Part shown: in pieces, positions 18,801 through 26,625 of the stretch
Layout of the letters: the number at the start of each line of letters is the position of its first letter
How positions within the stretch are numbered: the stretch's first letter is position 1
Assembly (NCBI RefSeq): GCF_006151805.1
Contig: NZ_VDDA01000036.1
Location: forward strand, 1-41,413
From: Methylobacterium terricola
Lineage (GTDB): Bacteria > Pseudomonadota > Alphaproteobacteria > Rhizobiales > Beijerinckiaceae
DNA length: 41,413 nt
Reading direction: 5' to 3'
Translations under genes and position numbers: made by a program
The notes under the pieces: generated by a model
Told to the model about the DNA's origin: nothing
What the model saw: the letters and a program-made list of their open reading frames with translations, nothing else
Database searches by the model: none

Positions 18801-20271
18801 CGCGGACCGGCAGGCGCTCGCGGCGATGCGCCGCCGCGGCGGCGACGCGGGCGATCTCGGCCGCGTCCGCCCCGTCGAGGCGGGCGGCGTAGTCCTGGGC
18901 GAGGTCGGCGAGCGCCGCCTTGGTCTGGGCCGAGACCAGCAGAACTTCCGGAGCCGGCGCCGCCGACGGGGCGGCGACCGCGACGGGCACCGGGTCGGTC
19001 AGGATGACGTGGGCGTTGGTGCCGCCGAAACCGAACGAGTTGACGCCGGCGAAGCGCTCCTTGCCCGTGCGGGGCAGGGGCTTCAGCGCGCGGTTGACCG
19101 CGAGGTTCAGCTCGTCGAACGGGATCGCCGGGTTGAGCTCGGCGCTGTGCAGCGAGGGCGGCAGCAGGTCGTGCTCGAGCGCCAGGCTCGCCTTGAGCAG
19201 GCCGGCGAGGCCGGAGACCGGCTCGGTATGGCCGATATTGGTCTTGATCGAGCCGATCGGAAGGGGCGTGGCGCGGCCGCGGCCGAGCTTGCCGCCGATC
19301 GCGCCGGCCTCAATCGGATCACCGACGGGAGTGCCGGTGCCGTGCGCCTCGACGAAGGCGATGGAGTCGAGGGCGACTCCGGCCTCACGGTAGATCTCGT
19401 CGAGGAGCGCGCCTTGAGCGTAGCCCGAAGGCAGCGAGATGCCGGTGGTGCGCCCGTCGGAATTGACCTTCGAGGCGGCGATGACGCCGCGCACGGTCGA
19501 CCCGTTGCGGGCGGCCGCCTGCGCCGATTGCAGCACCAGGACGACGCCGCCCTCGGCGCGCACGTAGCCGTCGGCGCTGGCCGAGAAGGCCTGGCACAGG
19601 CCCGTTCGCGACAGCATCGAGGCGTTCGAGAACGACACGAAGTTGAACGGGCTGACCAGCAGGTTGACGCCCGCCACCACCGCCGTGTCGATCCGCCCCG
19701 AGGCGATCGCCGCCACCGCGGCGTCGAGGGCGACGAGGGACGACGAGCAGGCGGTATCGAGGGTGAAGCTCGGCCCCTTCAGGTCGAAGATGTAGGAGAT
19801 GCGGTTCGACAGGATCGACAGCGTGTTGCCGGTCGCCGCGTAGGCGTCGCCGGACGCCGAGTCGAGCACCCGCAGGTTGCCGTAATCGAGCGAGGAGGCG
19901 CCCACGAACACGCCGATCGGGCTGCCGGCGACCGCCGACGGCCGCAGGCCCGCGCTCTCCAGCGCCTCCCAGGTCAGCTCCAGCAGCAGGCGCTGCTGCG
20001 GGTCCATCTGCTCGGCCTCGCGGGGCGAGATGCCGAACACCGACGGATCGAACGACCAGGGATCGTCGATGACGCCGGCGGCCCAGGTGTAGCTCTTGCC
20101 CCGCTCCTGCGCCCGGGGATGCCCCATGCGCTCGAGGGACCACCGGTCCTCCGGGATGCGCGAGACGGCGCACCGTCCCTCGATGAGCATCTGCCACAGG
20201 CTGTCGACGCCCGAGGCGCCCGGAAGCCGGCAGGCCCGACCGATGATCGCGATGTCAGGACGCTGTGTCAC
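12811..20271 (-). CDS. rkpA: Fully reducing type I polyketide synthase, RkpA-like (KS-AT-DH-degenerate MT-ER-KR-ACP)
   Basis: This 2486-residue megasynthase starts at GTG 20271, immediately before PDIAIIGRACRLPG. KS spans 1-425 (C175 in DTACSSS, H310, H348). AT spans about 530-830 (S623 in GHSVGE; YAFH at 722-725, H725). DH spans about 890-1165 (HxxxGxxxxP with H923; D1086 in LDSCFH). A methyltransferase-like segment lies near 1380-1500, but its SAM motif is degraded to LQVGFGPLS. An ER lies at about 1745-2065 (GGAGGVGLAA) and a KR at about 2080-2260 (TGGLGGFG, Y2230). The ACP is at about 2360-2440, with S2398 in GLDSLM. There is no thioesterase. With DH, ER and KR all intact it should build a saturated acyl chain by iteration. 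Size and neighbours match rhizobial RkpA, which is needed for capsular K-antigen. Release is probably by the coupled oxoamine synthase. Confidence 0.95.
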   Translation of the reverse strand: MTQRPDIAIIGRACRLPGASGVDSLWQMLIEGRCAVSRIPEDRWSLERMGHPRAQERGKSYTWAAGVIDDPWSFDPSVFGISPREAEQMDPQQRLLLELTWEALESAGLRPSAVAGSPIGVFVGASSLDYGNLRVLDSASGDAYAATGNTLSILSNRISYIFDLKGPSFTLDTACSSSLVALDAAVAAIASGRIDTAVVAGVNLLVSPFNFVSFSNASMLSRTGLCQAFSASADGYVRAEGGVVLVLQSAQAAARNGSTVRGVIAASKVNSDGRTTGISLPSGYAQGALLDEIYREAGVALDSIAFVEAHGTGTPVGDPIEAGAIGGKLGRGRATPLPIGSIKTNIGHTEPVSGLAGLLKASLALEHDLLPPSLHSAELNPAIPFDELNLAVNRALKPLPRTGKERFAGVNSFGFGGTNAHVILTDPVPVAVAAPSAAPAPEVLLVSAQTKAALADLAQDYAARLDGADAAEIARVAAAAAHRRERLPVRAAIPLKDLDSGAVVEVLRGLAEGEDIPAAAVATAVERAGGVAFVYSGNGSQWAGMGRDAYALNSVFRARFDEADALFRPLAGWSLKEALHADDLEERLALTSVSQPLIFAIEAASTAALRAIGLAPTAIVGHSVGEIGAAEAAGILTLEQAVKVIFYRSKHQEATRGLGTMAVLLAPIEEVQAFLADFPELDIAAYNSPKAVTVAGPVAAIDAAMKALARKRRRGRKLDLDYAFHGRLMNPIEAPLRRDLAGLAPSSGTVPLASTVTGDVLDGRAFDAGYWWRNIREPVRFSAAIQAAAQAGARVFVEVGPRPTLLPHVGDCLEPLGLDGATVGVLPKKALSADPFRRALAAALAAGAAVDEDLAFGADPAGRVALPHYPWQRKVFRLPETTEAMNPASARPYHPLIGTRQGPDGLEWLAHLDVATVPELDDHRIDGQAILPGAGFAEMALAVGREIVRSDSVTLADLEIQQPMVFAEDAVREVLSRFSPGANLVQILSRPRLSQAPWQLHAVAKLVEGETPPPARLTGRDAASLPSETTVEGEALYARAKASGLGFGPSFRQVARSARLDDATIVSDLVPAEAHARYGVVPARLDSCFHGLILLFADLLGEAASRAYVPIRFGEIRLVRPGAAIARAVIRTRRCNERSILADFTLVDEAGEVVATLREGRFQALRMKAGNDLDAFAIRQFTELATEPTAVALEPQPAIAALVRRQAGAVTAKTEPGKGEAALGAGHMLLEGWATSLADRLARGLAVGGVVDVAASRRLPAALRPWLTNQLLALEVSGLADAAGDGRWRLRADVTLPAPDEIMRWIAADHPELSAELLLCADLGAVVARVLAGSLAEAPSLPQAALDAFSLRGATVRASADAVMRLLSDSAASLPRDRALRLLQVGFGPLSAQVATFAGLHEARLTVFEADRRLAERARLALPAGVTIVEDPAALGHAAFDAVLASDVLHRASRDLLSPLASSLAAGGLFAAVEPGASLFRDMVFGLTAGWFETIGDVPVGRLDDVAAWQRALSAVGLVKVAADRAVTRNGNDLLLLAEAPPRPKAATGQTFAFVIGSEDEFAAETASSLATLLVAGGVHVSIILDSESSLRELERETPDTVVYLAGAFNRGGDPAERLRERCLGLKRCVEHLGSRQTRLWVVCPSATRDRGGLAGSVEAGVWAFTRTLANEVANLDVRRIDLSTAIASKRAAERLRDLILSGTPETEIVVDDDATRVVRFSQGARPARRSGPAAPAARLERSTTGGLNEMHWGPAERVAPGPGQLEIAVEATGLNFRDVLWALSMLPEEILEDGFAGPRLGLECAGRVAAVGAGVTAFKPGDRVVAFAQSGFSTHIVVPEMVVAAAPEGLSSEAAATTPVAFLTAFYGLVTLARLKAGEWVLVHGGAGGVGLAALQIARMRGARVIATAGSNEKRALVKALGAEHVLDSRSLAFVDDIRRITGDGVDVVLNSLFGEAMERSLNALKPFGRFVELGKRDYVANTHIGLRPFRRNLSYFGVDLDQLLQFQPDEGKRLFREVMALFTDGSLKALPYQPFAAEEVSDAFRLMQQSGHVGKIVIAPPKAGTIPAETTKPFVVAPDRVHLVTGGLGGFGIEAARWLADRGARHIALVGRKAPSGEAALSTIADLKARGVAVQVESCDITDRASVQRLLERVEAKGVKLAGIIHGAMVLQDGLIANLDPAALEAVIAPKVIGAGHLDALTRDRALDYFVLFSSATTFIGNPGQGSYVAANGFMEGLARQRRRLGLPALAVAWGAIGDVGVLARNKAVMETLAGRVGVTPVDARKSLDLMAEALGVQGAASDDAVIAIAAMHWGKARERLATLRSPSYASLGSEQQAEAGGQVAISIPGLLRAHDLDDVRKTVADAIVEDIARILRLPKDDISRVRQLSEIGLDSLMGVELGASLQERFGLDAPPSGVSSGQTVTELADTLIQSVAAPVDEGAAAVLSLSQRHGGVEAVDAEALQSLQVLVEQNSQDIKVITS

Positions 20272-20653
20272 GTTCGATTCGCTGCACGCTCTTTTACGGA
20301 GGACCGGACACGGCGGCGCCGCACCCGGGCAATTCACCCTAACCCATAGTATGAGGCCCGCATCGCGCCAACCCCGGACGGGCACCCCCAGCCCCGGATA
20401 GGCAAGACATGGCCCACCTGTGACATGCCTTCATCAGTCGAAGTCCTGCCGCCTATCCCGGCGAAACCGGTGAGAAACGACCTAAGATTGTCAACCGATC
20501 AACATGCGCGGTGCGGCATACGATAAGGTTAAGTTTGATCGCGGTCCCGGCTGGGCCGGAGCGCGCCGTCAACGTTAGACCCGAGAAATCGGGTCGCAAT
20601 GGGGCAGGGCGCCGAATCACCCGCCCCATCGCGCCCCGGCTAGGGGCAGATCG
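20272..20653. promoter_or_regulatory. Upstream region of the PKS, with a hairpin after the AsnC-domain gene
   Basis: A 382-bp gap without a gene. It holds the PKS leader and promoter. The inverted repeat ATGGGGC (20599-20605) / GCCCCAT (20623-20629), with GGG and CCC extending it inward, can act as the 3' hairpin of the AsnC-domain gene; no T-run follows. A minus-strand TTGACA near 20490 might be a -35 box for the PKS, but I find no convincing -10. Confidence 0.4.
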
Positions 20654-20890
20654 TCAGAAGGCCTTGAAGGTGATGATGGTGCGGGTATCCTGGATATCCG
20701 CGATCGTCTGCACGTGCTCGGCCACGAAATGCCCGATATCCACCCCGTCATCGACGTGGAACTTGGCGAGCACGTCGTAATGCCCAGCCGTCGAATAGAT
20801 CTCGGAGGCGATCTCGCGGTCGGCCAAGGCGCTCGCCACGGTATAGGTCTTGCCCAGGCGGCACTTGATCTCGACGAAGAAGGTCTGCAT
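20654..20890 (-). CDS. Stand-alone Lrp/AsnC ligand-binding (RAM) domain protein
   Basis: A 78-residue protein that is only the C-terminal alpha-beta ligand-binding domain of the Lrp/AsnC family, with no helix-turn-helix. Typical features are the FVEIKC start, the central GHYDVLAKFHV strand and the closing IQDTRTIITFKAF. Such single-domain proteins form dimers or octamers and bind amino acids; some modulate full-length Lrp proteins. It lies between ugd and the PKS on the same strand, separated by 110 bp and 382 bp, so it may be its own unit. A role in this locus is not shown. The family call is firm. Confidence 0.88.
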   Translation of the reverse strand: MQTFFVEIKCRLGKTYTVASALADREIASEIYSTAGHYDVLAKFHVDDGVDIGHFVAEHVQTIADIQDTRTIITFKAF

Positions 20891-21000
20891 CGGCTCTCTC
20901 CTGGCGGCTTACGCGATTCGTTTTTATAAGAATTCAAAACGGTGGCCGCGCACTCCGCAGGAGCGGCTGCCACGGCCCCGAAACCGCATCTCGGCACCGG

Positions 21001-22305
21001 TCAGGGACGCCCGACGCTGGCGTAGACGAATCCCTGCTTGCGGACGTCTTCCGGCCGGTAGACGTTGCGCAAGTCGACGAGCACCGGATCGGCCATGGCG
21101 GCGCGCAGGCGCTTGAGGTCGAGGGCCCGGAACGCGTCCCACTCGGTCACGATCACGAGAGCGTGCGCCCCTTCGGCGCAGGCGTAAGGGTCGGCGGCGT
21201 AATCGACCCCGGTCAGGTGGGCGCGGGACTGCTCCACCCCTTCCGGGTCGTAGGCCACCACCCGGGCGCCGGCATCCTGCAGCCCGGCGATGATCGCCAG
21301 GGACGGCGCCTCGCGCATGTCGTCGGTGTTCGGCTTGAAGGTCAGCCCGAGCACCGCGATCCGCTTCCCCCGCACGCTCCCGCCGCAGGCCGCCACCACC
21401 TTGCGGGCCATGGCGCGCTTGCGGCTGTCGTTGACCGCCACCACCGTCTCGACGAGCCGCACCGGCGATCCGGCATCCTGCGCCGTCTTGACCAGGGCCA
21501 GGGTGTCCTTCGGAAAGCACGAGCCGCCGTAGCCGGGACCGGCATGCAGGAACTTGCGGCCGATGCGGTTGTCGAGCCCGATGCCGCGGGCGACCTCCTG
21601 CACGTCGGCGCCGACCTGCTCGCAGAGGTCGGCGATCTCGTTGATGAACGTGATCTTGGTCGCCAGGAAGGCGTTGGCCGCGTACTTGGTCAGCTCGGCG
21701 GTGCGCCGGCTCGTCACCAGCACCGGCGCGTGGTTGAGGTAGAGCGGGCGGTAGAGCTCGCTCACCACCGCGGCGGCCTGGGGGTCGTCGGCCCCGATGA
21801 CGATGCGGTCGGGGCGCTTGAAGTCGGCGATCGCCGCGCCCTCGCGCAGGAATTCCGGGTTCGAGGCGACCGCGATCGCGAGGTCGGGCCGCGCCTCGCG
21901 GACGATGCGCTCGACCTCGTCGCCGGTGCCGACCGGCACCGTGGACTTGGTGACGACGACCGTCGGCCCGGTGACCGCGGCGGCGATGTCGCGCGCCGCC
22001 TGGTAGACGTAGGAGAGGTCGGCGAAGCCGTCGCCGCGGCGGGACGGCGTGCCGACCGCGATGAACACCGCATCGGCGCCGGCGACCGCCTGGCGGAGGT
22101 CGGTGGTGAAGGCGAGGCGGCTCTGGCGCACGTTCTCGGCCACCAGCGCGTCGAGGCCGGGCTCGTAGATCGGGATGCGGCCGTCCCTCAGGGCGGCGAT
22201 CTTCTCCGGCGCGGTGTCGACGCACACGACGGTGTGGCCGAAATCGGCGAAGCAGGCTCCGGAGACCAGGCCGACATAGCCCGCCCCCACCATCGCAACG
22301 CGCAT
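21001..22305 (-). CDS. ugd: UDP-glucose 6-dehydrogenase
   Basis: 434 residues. I chose the ATG at 22305 because AGAGGA lies seven bases upstream and MRVAMVGAGYVGL is the normal start; the frame stays open 86 codons further up without coding character. The NAD-binding GAGYVG is at residues 7-12. The catalytic K207 is in ELTKYAANAF and the nucleophile C263 is in GPGYGGSCFPKD. The enzyme oxidises UDP-glucose twice to UDP-glucuronate in the cytosol, a precursor of acidic capsule sugars. In rhizobia the equivalent gene is rkpK, also tied to K-antigen. The 254 bp before the next minus-strand gene suggests a separate promoter. Confidence 0.97.
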   Translation of the reverse strand: MRVAMVGAGYVGLVSGACFADFGHTVVCVDTAPEKIAALRDGRIPIYEPGLDALVAENVRQSRLAFTTDLRQAVAGADAVFIAVGTPSRRGDGFADLSYVYQAARDIAAAVTGPTVVVTKSTVPVGTGDEVERIVREARPDLAIAVASNPEFLREGAAIADFKRPDRIVIGADDPQAAAVVSELYRPLYLNHAPVLVTSRRTAELTKYAANAFLATKITFINEIADLCEQVGADVQEVARGIGLDNRIGRKFLHAGPGYGGSCFPKDTLALVKTAQDAGSPVRLVETVVAVNDSRKRAMARKVVAACGGSVRGKRIAVLGLTFKPNTDDMREAPSLAIIAGLQDAGARVVAYDPEGVEQSRAHLTGVDYAADPYACAEGAHALVIVTEWDAFRALDLKRLRAAMADPVLVDLRNVYRPEDVRKQGFVYASVGRP

Positions 22306-22559
22306 CTCACGTCCTCTCGGCAGCGGCGCGGCCCGGCGCCCGGCGGCACCGCTGTAGCGTTGCGGTGCAAAACGAGCAACGGTTGCGCCGGCCCCGACAC
22401 GAGGCGAGCCTGCGGCGGAGCGGTCGTACGACGTCCGATCGATCGCCCGGCGATGGCCGTCGCCATGCGGATTTCGGCGTCGCTGGAGCGTGTGGAGCAC
22501 GGCTCCACCGTCGCGGGCTGGCGATACGGCTTTCCGGACGGGATCCGTCGGACGCCGTG
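22306..22559. other. Gap between ugd and the GT2 gene
   Basis: 254 bp with no supported gene. It separates two minus-strand genes and probably carries the ugd promoter. I see no strong hairpin or repeat. Confidence 0.35.
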
Positions 22560-24818
22560 TCACCAGAGCCGGAACAGCGCCTTCGCCCGGGCGAGGTTCG
22601 GGTTGTAATAGGGATCGTTGCGCAGCTCCGGCCCCCAGCGCTCGGTCATGGTGGCGACCTCGGCCTCGAAGCGGGCGCGCTTCTCGGGCGTGTCCTCCTT
22701 GCCGCGACTCTTCGATTCGTGGTGCGTCAGGGCCGCGTGCGGGGTCCAGATCACGCTGTAGCCGGCCTTGCGCACCCGCAGGCAGAGGTCGATGTCGTTG
22801 AAGGCGACCGCGAGGGCCTCCGCGTCGAAGCGGCCCACCGCCTCGAACACCTCCCGGCGCACCATCAGGCAGGCGCCGGTCACCGCCGAGACCTCCTGCG
22901 AGATCACCATGCGGCCGAAATAGCCCGGGTCGTCCGGCCCGATATCCGGGTGGCTGTGGCCGGCGACGCCGCCGACGCCCAGCACCACGCCGCCATGCTG
23001 GAGCGTGCCGTCCGGATAGGACAGCTTGGCGCCGACGGCGCCCACCGCCGGCTCGACCGCGATCGAGGCCATCTCGGCGAGCCAGCCGGGCTCCACGATC
23101 TCGATGTCGTTGTTGAGGAACAGCAGCAGCGGCCCGCTCGCCGCCGCCGCGCCGTCGTTCGACAACCCGGAGAAGTTGAACGGGCCGGGGCGCGCCAGCA
23201 CCCGCACCCGCGGATCGGCGGCGGCGGATGCGAGCAGCTCCTTGGCCGCGGGCTCGGTGCTGCCGTTATCAACCACCACGACCTCGATGTCGGGATAAGC
23301 GGTGCGGTCGAGGAGGCCGTCGAGGACGACGCGCAGCAATTCGGCCCGGTCCTTGGTCGGGATGACGACGGAGACGCGCGGGGCCGGATCGGGCAGGGCG
23401 CGCACCAGCCGGTTGAAGCCCAGCGGGCCGCGCTCGACCCGATGCGGCCAGCCGCGCCGCGCCACCAGTTCCTCGAGCGCCCGCAGGCGCGCCGCCTCGG
23501 CCCGCGCCAGGAAGGTGTCCGAGAAGGTCCCGGAGCCGATCGCGGTGCGCCAATGATAGAGAATCACCGGCAGGTGCCGGACGCGGGCCGGGTCGAGCCG
23601 GTCGCTCAGGCGCAGGAGCAGGTCGTGGTCCTGGCTGCCCTCGAAGCCGGGACGCAAGGCCCCCACCGCCTCGACCAGGCTGCGGCGCACCACCGTCAGG
23701 TGGTTGAGGTAGTTCTGGCCGTAGAGGAGTTCCGGGTTCCAGTCGCCCTTGAAGTGCGGCTCGAAGCGCCGGCCCTCGGCGTCGATCTTGTCCTCGTCGC
23801 TGTAGATCAGGTCGAGGTCCGGCTCGCGCCGGATCGCCTTCGCCACCTCGTAGAGGGCGTGGGCCGGCAGCACGTCGTCGTGGTCCATGAACGCCACGTA
23901 GGTGCCGCGGGCGAGCGCCAGCGCGGTGTTGGTGGCGACCGCGATATGGCCGTTCTCGGGCCTCCGCTCGACCCGGATGCGGGGATCCTCGGCCGCGGCC
24001 CGGGCGAGCAGGCGCGGCACCGCCGGATCGGTCGAGGCGTCGTCGGCGATGCACAGCTCCCAATGCGGGTAGAGCTGATCGCGGACCGAGCGCAGGGCCT
24101 CCTCCAGGACCGTCGGACCCGGATCGTAGACCGGCATCACCACGGAGATCAGGGGCGGGTCGCGCCACTGCGCCACCTCCCCACTGATGCGGGCGCGGTC
24201 GGCCTCGCCCAACGTGTCGAAGTGGCGGACCCAGGTGTCGTAACCGGTGAGCCCCGGCGGCACGAGGGCGCGGGCGAGCCGGTGCTGCGAGCGCACCCGC
24301 TTGCCGACCGCGCGCCAGAACAGCGCCTGGGCGGTGAGCACCGGCCGGCGCAGGGCCGCCCGGCCGACAAGGGCGGCACGGCTGCGCACGCGGACGGTGA
24401 ACTCGTCGATGCTCAGGGCCGGCTCGCCGAGCATCGGCGTGAGCGTCAAGGCCGTGGTGCCGGCGGGCAGCCGCCCGAGCCAGGTGAAGCGCCCGTGGCC
24501 GAAGGCGCGCTCCGACAGGCTGGTGCCCTGGGGGCCGTCCGGCCCGGCCCCGATCGCCGTCAGTTCGACCCGGCTGAAGGCGCCGTGATTCTCGTCCTTG
24601 AAGGCGATGGAGACCCAAAGCCCGCCGAGCCCGAGATCCGCCACGTCGAGGCTGAGGGCCTCGGCCCCGAATTCGAGCCGGATGCGGGCGAAGTCCCGCG
24701 CGACCACGCGCCCGCGCCCGAGGCGGAGCGAGGCGCGCAAGGGCGTGGGGGGGACGGGGCTGTCGGGCAGGGGAGCACCGGGACGGGACGCGGCGGGAGA
24801 AGGGGTCTGGGCTGTCAC
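22560..24818 (-). CDS. Large glycosyltransferase with two GT2 domains
   Basis: 752 residues from GTG 24818 (AGGA just upstream). Residues 1-190 are an uncharacterised, strand-rich N-terminal region. The first GT-A domain runs from about 223 (SVVMPVYDPG) to 460, with DHDD at 312-315 and YSDEDKID. The second starts at about 481 (VSVVIPTKD) and has FLNNDIEI near 567-574, GACLMVRRE and the FNDIDLCLR catalytic region. Neither domain has membrane helices, so it works on the cytosolic face. Tandem GT2 proteins of this type usually make a two-sugar repeat or add side residues to surface polysaccharide. With ugd next door, one donor may be a UDP-uronate, but donors cannot be read from sequence. It is the last recognisable capsule gene before the tRNA genes. 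Confidence 0.92.
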   Translation of the reverse strand: MTAQTPSPAASRPGAPLPDSPVPPTPLRASLRLGRGRVVARDFARIRLEFGAEALSLDVADLGLGGLWVSIAFKDENHGAFSRVELTAIGAGPDGPQGTSLSERAFGHGRFTWLGRLPAGTTALTLTPMLGEPALSIDEFTVRVRSRAALVGRAALRRPVLTAQALFWRAVGKRVRSQHRLARALVPPGLTGYDTWVRHFDTLGEADRARISGEVAQWRDPPLISVVMPVYDPGPTVLEEALRSVRDQLYPHWELCIADDASTDPAVPRLLARAAAEDPRIRVERRPENGHIAVATNTALALARGTYVAFMDHDDVLPAHALYEVAKAIRREPDLDLIYSDEDKIDAEGRRFEPHFKGDWNPELLYGQNYLNHLTVVRRSLVEAVGALRPGFEGSQDHDLLLRLSDRLDPARVRHLPVILYHWRTAIGSGTFSDTFLARAEAARLRALEELVARRGWPHRVERGPLGFNRLVRALPDPAPRVSVVIPTKDRAELLRVVLDGLLDRTAYPDIEVVVVDNGSTEPAAKELLASAAADPRVRVLARPGPFNFSGLSNDGAAAASGPLLLFLNNDIEIVEPGWLAEMASIAVEPAVGAVGAKLSYPDGTLQHGGVVLGVGGVAGHSHPDIGPDDPGYFGRMVISQEVSAVTGACLMVRREVFEAVGRFDAEALAVAFNDIDLCLRVRKAGYSVIWTPHAALTHHESKSRGKEDTPEKRARFEAEVATMTERWGPELRNDPYYNPNLARAKALFRLW

Positions 24819-25043
24819 CGGTCCTCGCGCCTCACGATGTCGCCGGGCCGGCGACCGGCGCCGACAGGCGCCGCATCTTCAATGAAATCAATATCTTAGA
24901 TTGCATCTTGTGAGCCGACGTGTAGCAGGGGGGCGGAGTGGCTGGCAAGGGTCGGCTGATAGGTCGGTCCATCCCCGCGCCTGCGGGGCACCGGGTGCCT
25001 GTCGCGGGTCGGCCGGCAAAACTGCGTTGGCGCAGGAACCGGC

Positions 25044-25072
25044 TTGTCACTCGCCGCAACTGCCTCTATACG
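25044..25072 (+). promoter_or_regulatory. Strong sigma-70 promoter for tRNA-Val
   Basis: TTGTCA (25044-25049), a 17-base spacer and TATACG (25067-25072) match the housekeeping consensus well. Transcription would start near 25079, about 29 bases before the tRNA. The sequence from 24819 up to this promoter holds no gene I can support. Confidence 0.75.
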
Positions 25073-25107
25073 CCCTCTCACACCGGCGCCGCGCCACGCG
25101 GCACCGA

Positions 25108-25182
<75 letters not shown>

Positions 25183-25317
25183 TCACCGCTCCGGATGTCA
25201 GGGGTTTCCCCAGCGGAGCGGCACCGGATCGAAGGATCCGGACGACATGAAGACCAGGACACCCTCTATGGCGAGGGTCGTCGACCGACATCCGCAGGCC
25301 TTCGCCGACGGATCGAG

Positions 25318-25392
<75 letters not shown>

Positions 25393-25480
25393 TCACCGCT
25401 CCGGATGTCAGATTGACCGGGCGGCGCCGACCGGCTCCGGGTGACCCGTCGAGCGGCCCTCGACGACGAGGATCTCTCTC

Positions 25481-25687
25481 ATGACCGACCAGGATGTGGG
25501 TGTCGCCTTCGCCACCCTGGCGACCGCGCTCGCCGTCGCCTTGCACAAGCAGGGCGTCGCCGACGGCGAGGCGCTGCTGTCCGAGACCGTCGGCACCCTC
25601 GAGGCCGTGCTGCAGGACGATTATCCGGCGGAAGCCCGGGCGATCCTCTCCGCCTGTGCCCGCTCGCTGCGGGCGGCGGAGGGCTGA
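25481..25687 (+). CDS. Small helical protein of unknown function (68 aa)
   Basis: The ATG has GAGGA about nine bases upstream. The protein is alanine-rich and looks almost wholly helical (ATLATALAVALHKQG, then ALLSETVGTLEAVL and ARAILSACARSLRAAEG), with no signal peptide. It starts 88 bp after the second tRNA. I recognise no family. Composition and ribosome-binding site favour a real gene. Confidence 0.65.
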   Translation: MTDQDVGVAFATLATALAVALHKQGVADGEALLSETVGTLEAVLQDDYPAEARAILSACARSLRAAEG

Positions 25688-25756
25688 CCGGACGCCCGTT
25701 CCGCCACCTCGCCGGGCCTTTCTTGCCGGGCCTGTCTTGCCGATCCATCTTGCCGG

Positions 25757-26041
25757 TCAGCGCGCGGCCTGCGCCCCGTCCGGGGCGGCGACGAAGCCGA
25801 CGCTGTCTTTCTCGGCCTCGCCCGTCATCGCCCCCACCCGCGCCGCGGGGCGGCTGCCACCGATGGACGCGGCTGGCCGATCCGGCTCAGGCTGGGCGCA
25901 GAACAGGCCGACCGTGTCCTTCTCGGGATTTCCGGTGACTGGACCGACTCTCATCGGCAAGTAGAGCGGGCAGCGCGCGAAAGCCTGTCCTGTCCAGGCA
26001 AGCATCGCCAGTGCCGTCAGCGGCACGAGAAGCGAGCGCAT
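25757..26041 (-). CDS. Small secreted protein with an internally repeated TG-EKD-VG motif (94 aa)
   Basis: A textbook start: GGAGG is followed within nine bases by the ATG at 26041. Residues 1-22 are a Sec signal peptide (MRSLLVPLTALAMLAWTG, cleaved near AFA). The mature part of about 70 residues contains the same motif twice: VGPVTGNPEKDTVGLF and VGAMTGEAEKDSVGFV, about 30 residues apart. Two cysteines flank the first copy. I know no named family with this motif. It is likely periplasmic. It converges with the 68-aa gene and lies at the left edge of the accessory island. Confidence 0.75.
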   Translation of the reverse strand: MRSLLVPLTALAMLAWTGQAFARCPLYLPMRVGPVTGNPEKDTVGLFCAQPEPDRPAASIGGSRPAARVGAMTGEAEKDSVGFVAAPDGAQAAR

Positions 26042-26625
26042 CTTTTTCCTCCGCGGGATTTTTAGCGGTCAGGCCGATCGAAGACGATCCATCGTCGCTT
26101 CGATCCCCTGCTTCAGGCCTTGTATCGGCTCGTACGGCCCAAAAGGCATCGTCAGATTGAAGGACGGCCTCGACCGGCGATGCGGAGTCCGGACACCGCG
26201 CGATCACGCCGTCCGCACGGAGCGGCGAGAAGCCCTGACGGTCGATGAAATTGAGACGGCGCCCGGCGCAGGTCTCCGACGCGATGTTCGGCATCGGCGC
26301 GCTATGCGCACCGTCCGTCCTGCCGAGGGGGAAACCGGCGCCCGGCGATGCCCCGTCCGCGACGGGCGCATCGCGGGCAAGCGCTGCTGCTTTACCGGCA
26401 ACCAGCACACAAATCGATGTCGATCGGGCGCAGACCACCTGTCCGACGCAGCCGCGCCCAAACCGATGCCCTTGCGGCAGTCTGCGGTGATGCGCATGAC
26501 GCCGGAGGCGTAAGGGTGGCTCGGGGGCCCAGAGTTCGAGCCACGACCAACGGAGTCAGAGTCCGCCGATATTGTTATATAAATCAGTCTCTTCGGTGTC
26601 CGCACGCGCATCTAGACGGGTGTTG
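26042..26625. other. About 580 bp without a supported gene
   Basis: Several overlapping frames are open on both strands, which is expected at this GC content, but none has a ribosome-binding site together with a recognisable peptide. The composition turns AT-rich near 26560-26600 (ATTGTTATATAAATC), a possible promoter for the plus-strand genes that follow. This is the transition from core chromosome to island. Confidence 0.4.

Noticed and set aside
12868..20349. Long plus-strand frames opposite the PKS
   Set aside because: They mirror PKS codons, giving His/Arg/Glu-rich repeats without motifs, while the minus strand has every PKS active site.
25887..26438. Minus-strand frame of 183 residues overlapping the 94-aa secreted protein
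   Set aside because: No ribosome-binding site and no family; it overlaps a gene with a far better start. Some of it could be a remnant, but I cannot support it.
26515..26560. tRNA-like 3' end (GTTCGAGCCACGACCA)
   Set aside because: The matching acceptor strand and anticodon arm are absent, so neither a tRNA nor a clear att site can be shown.
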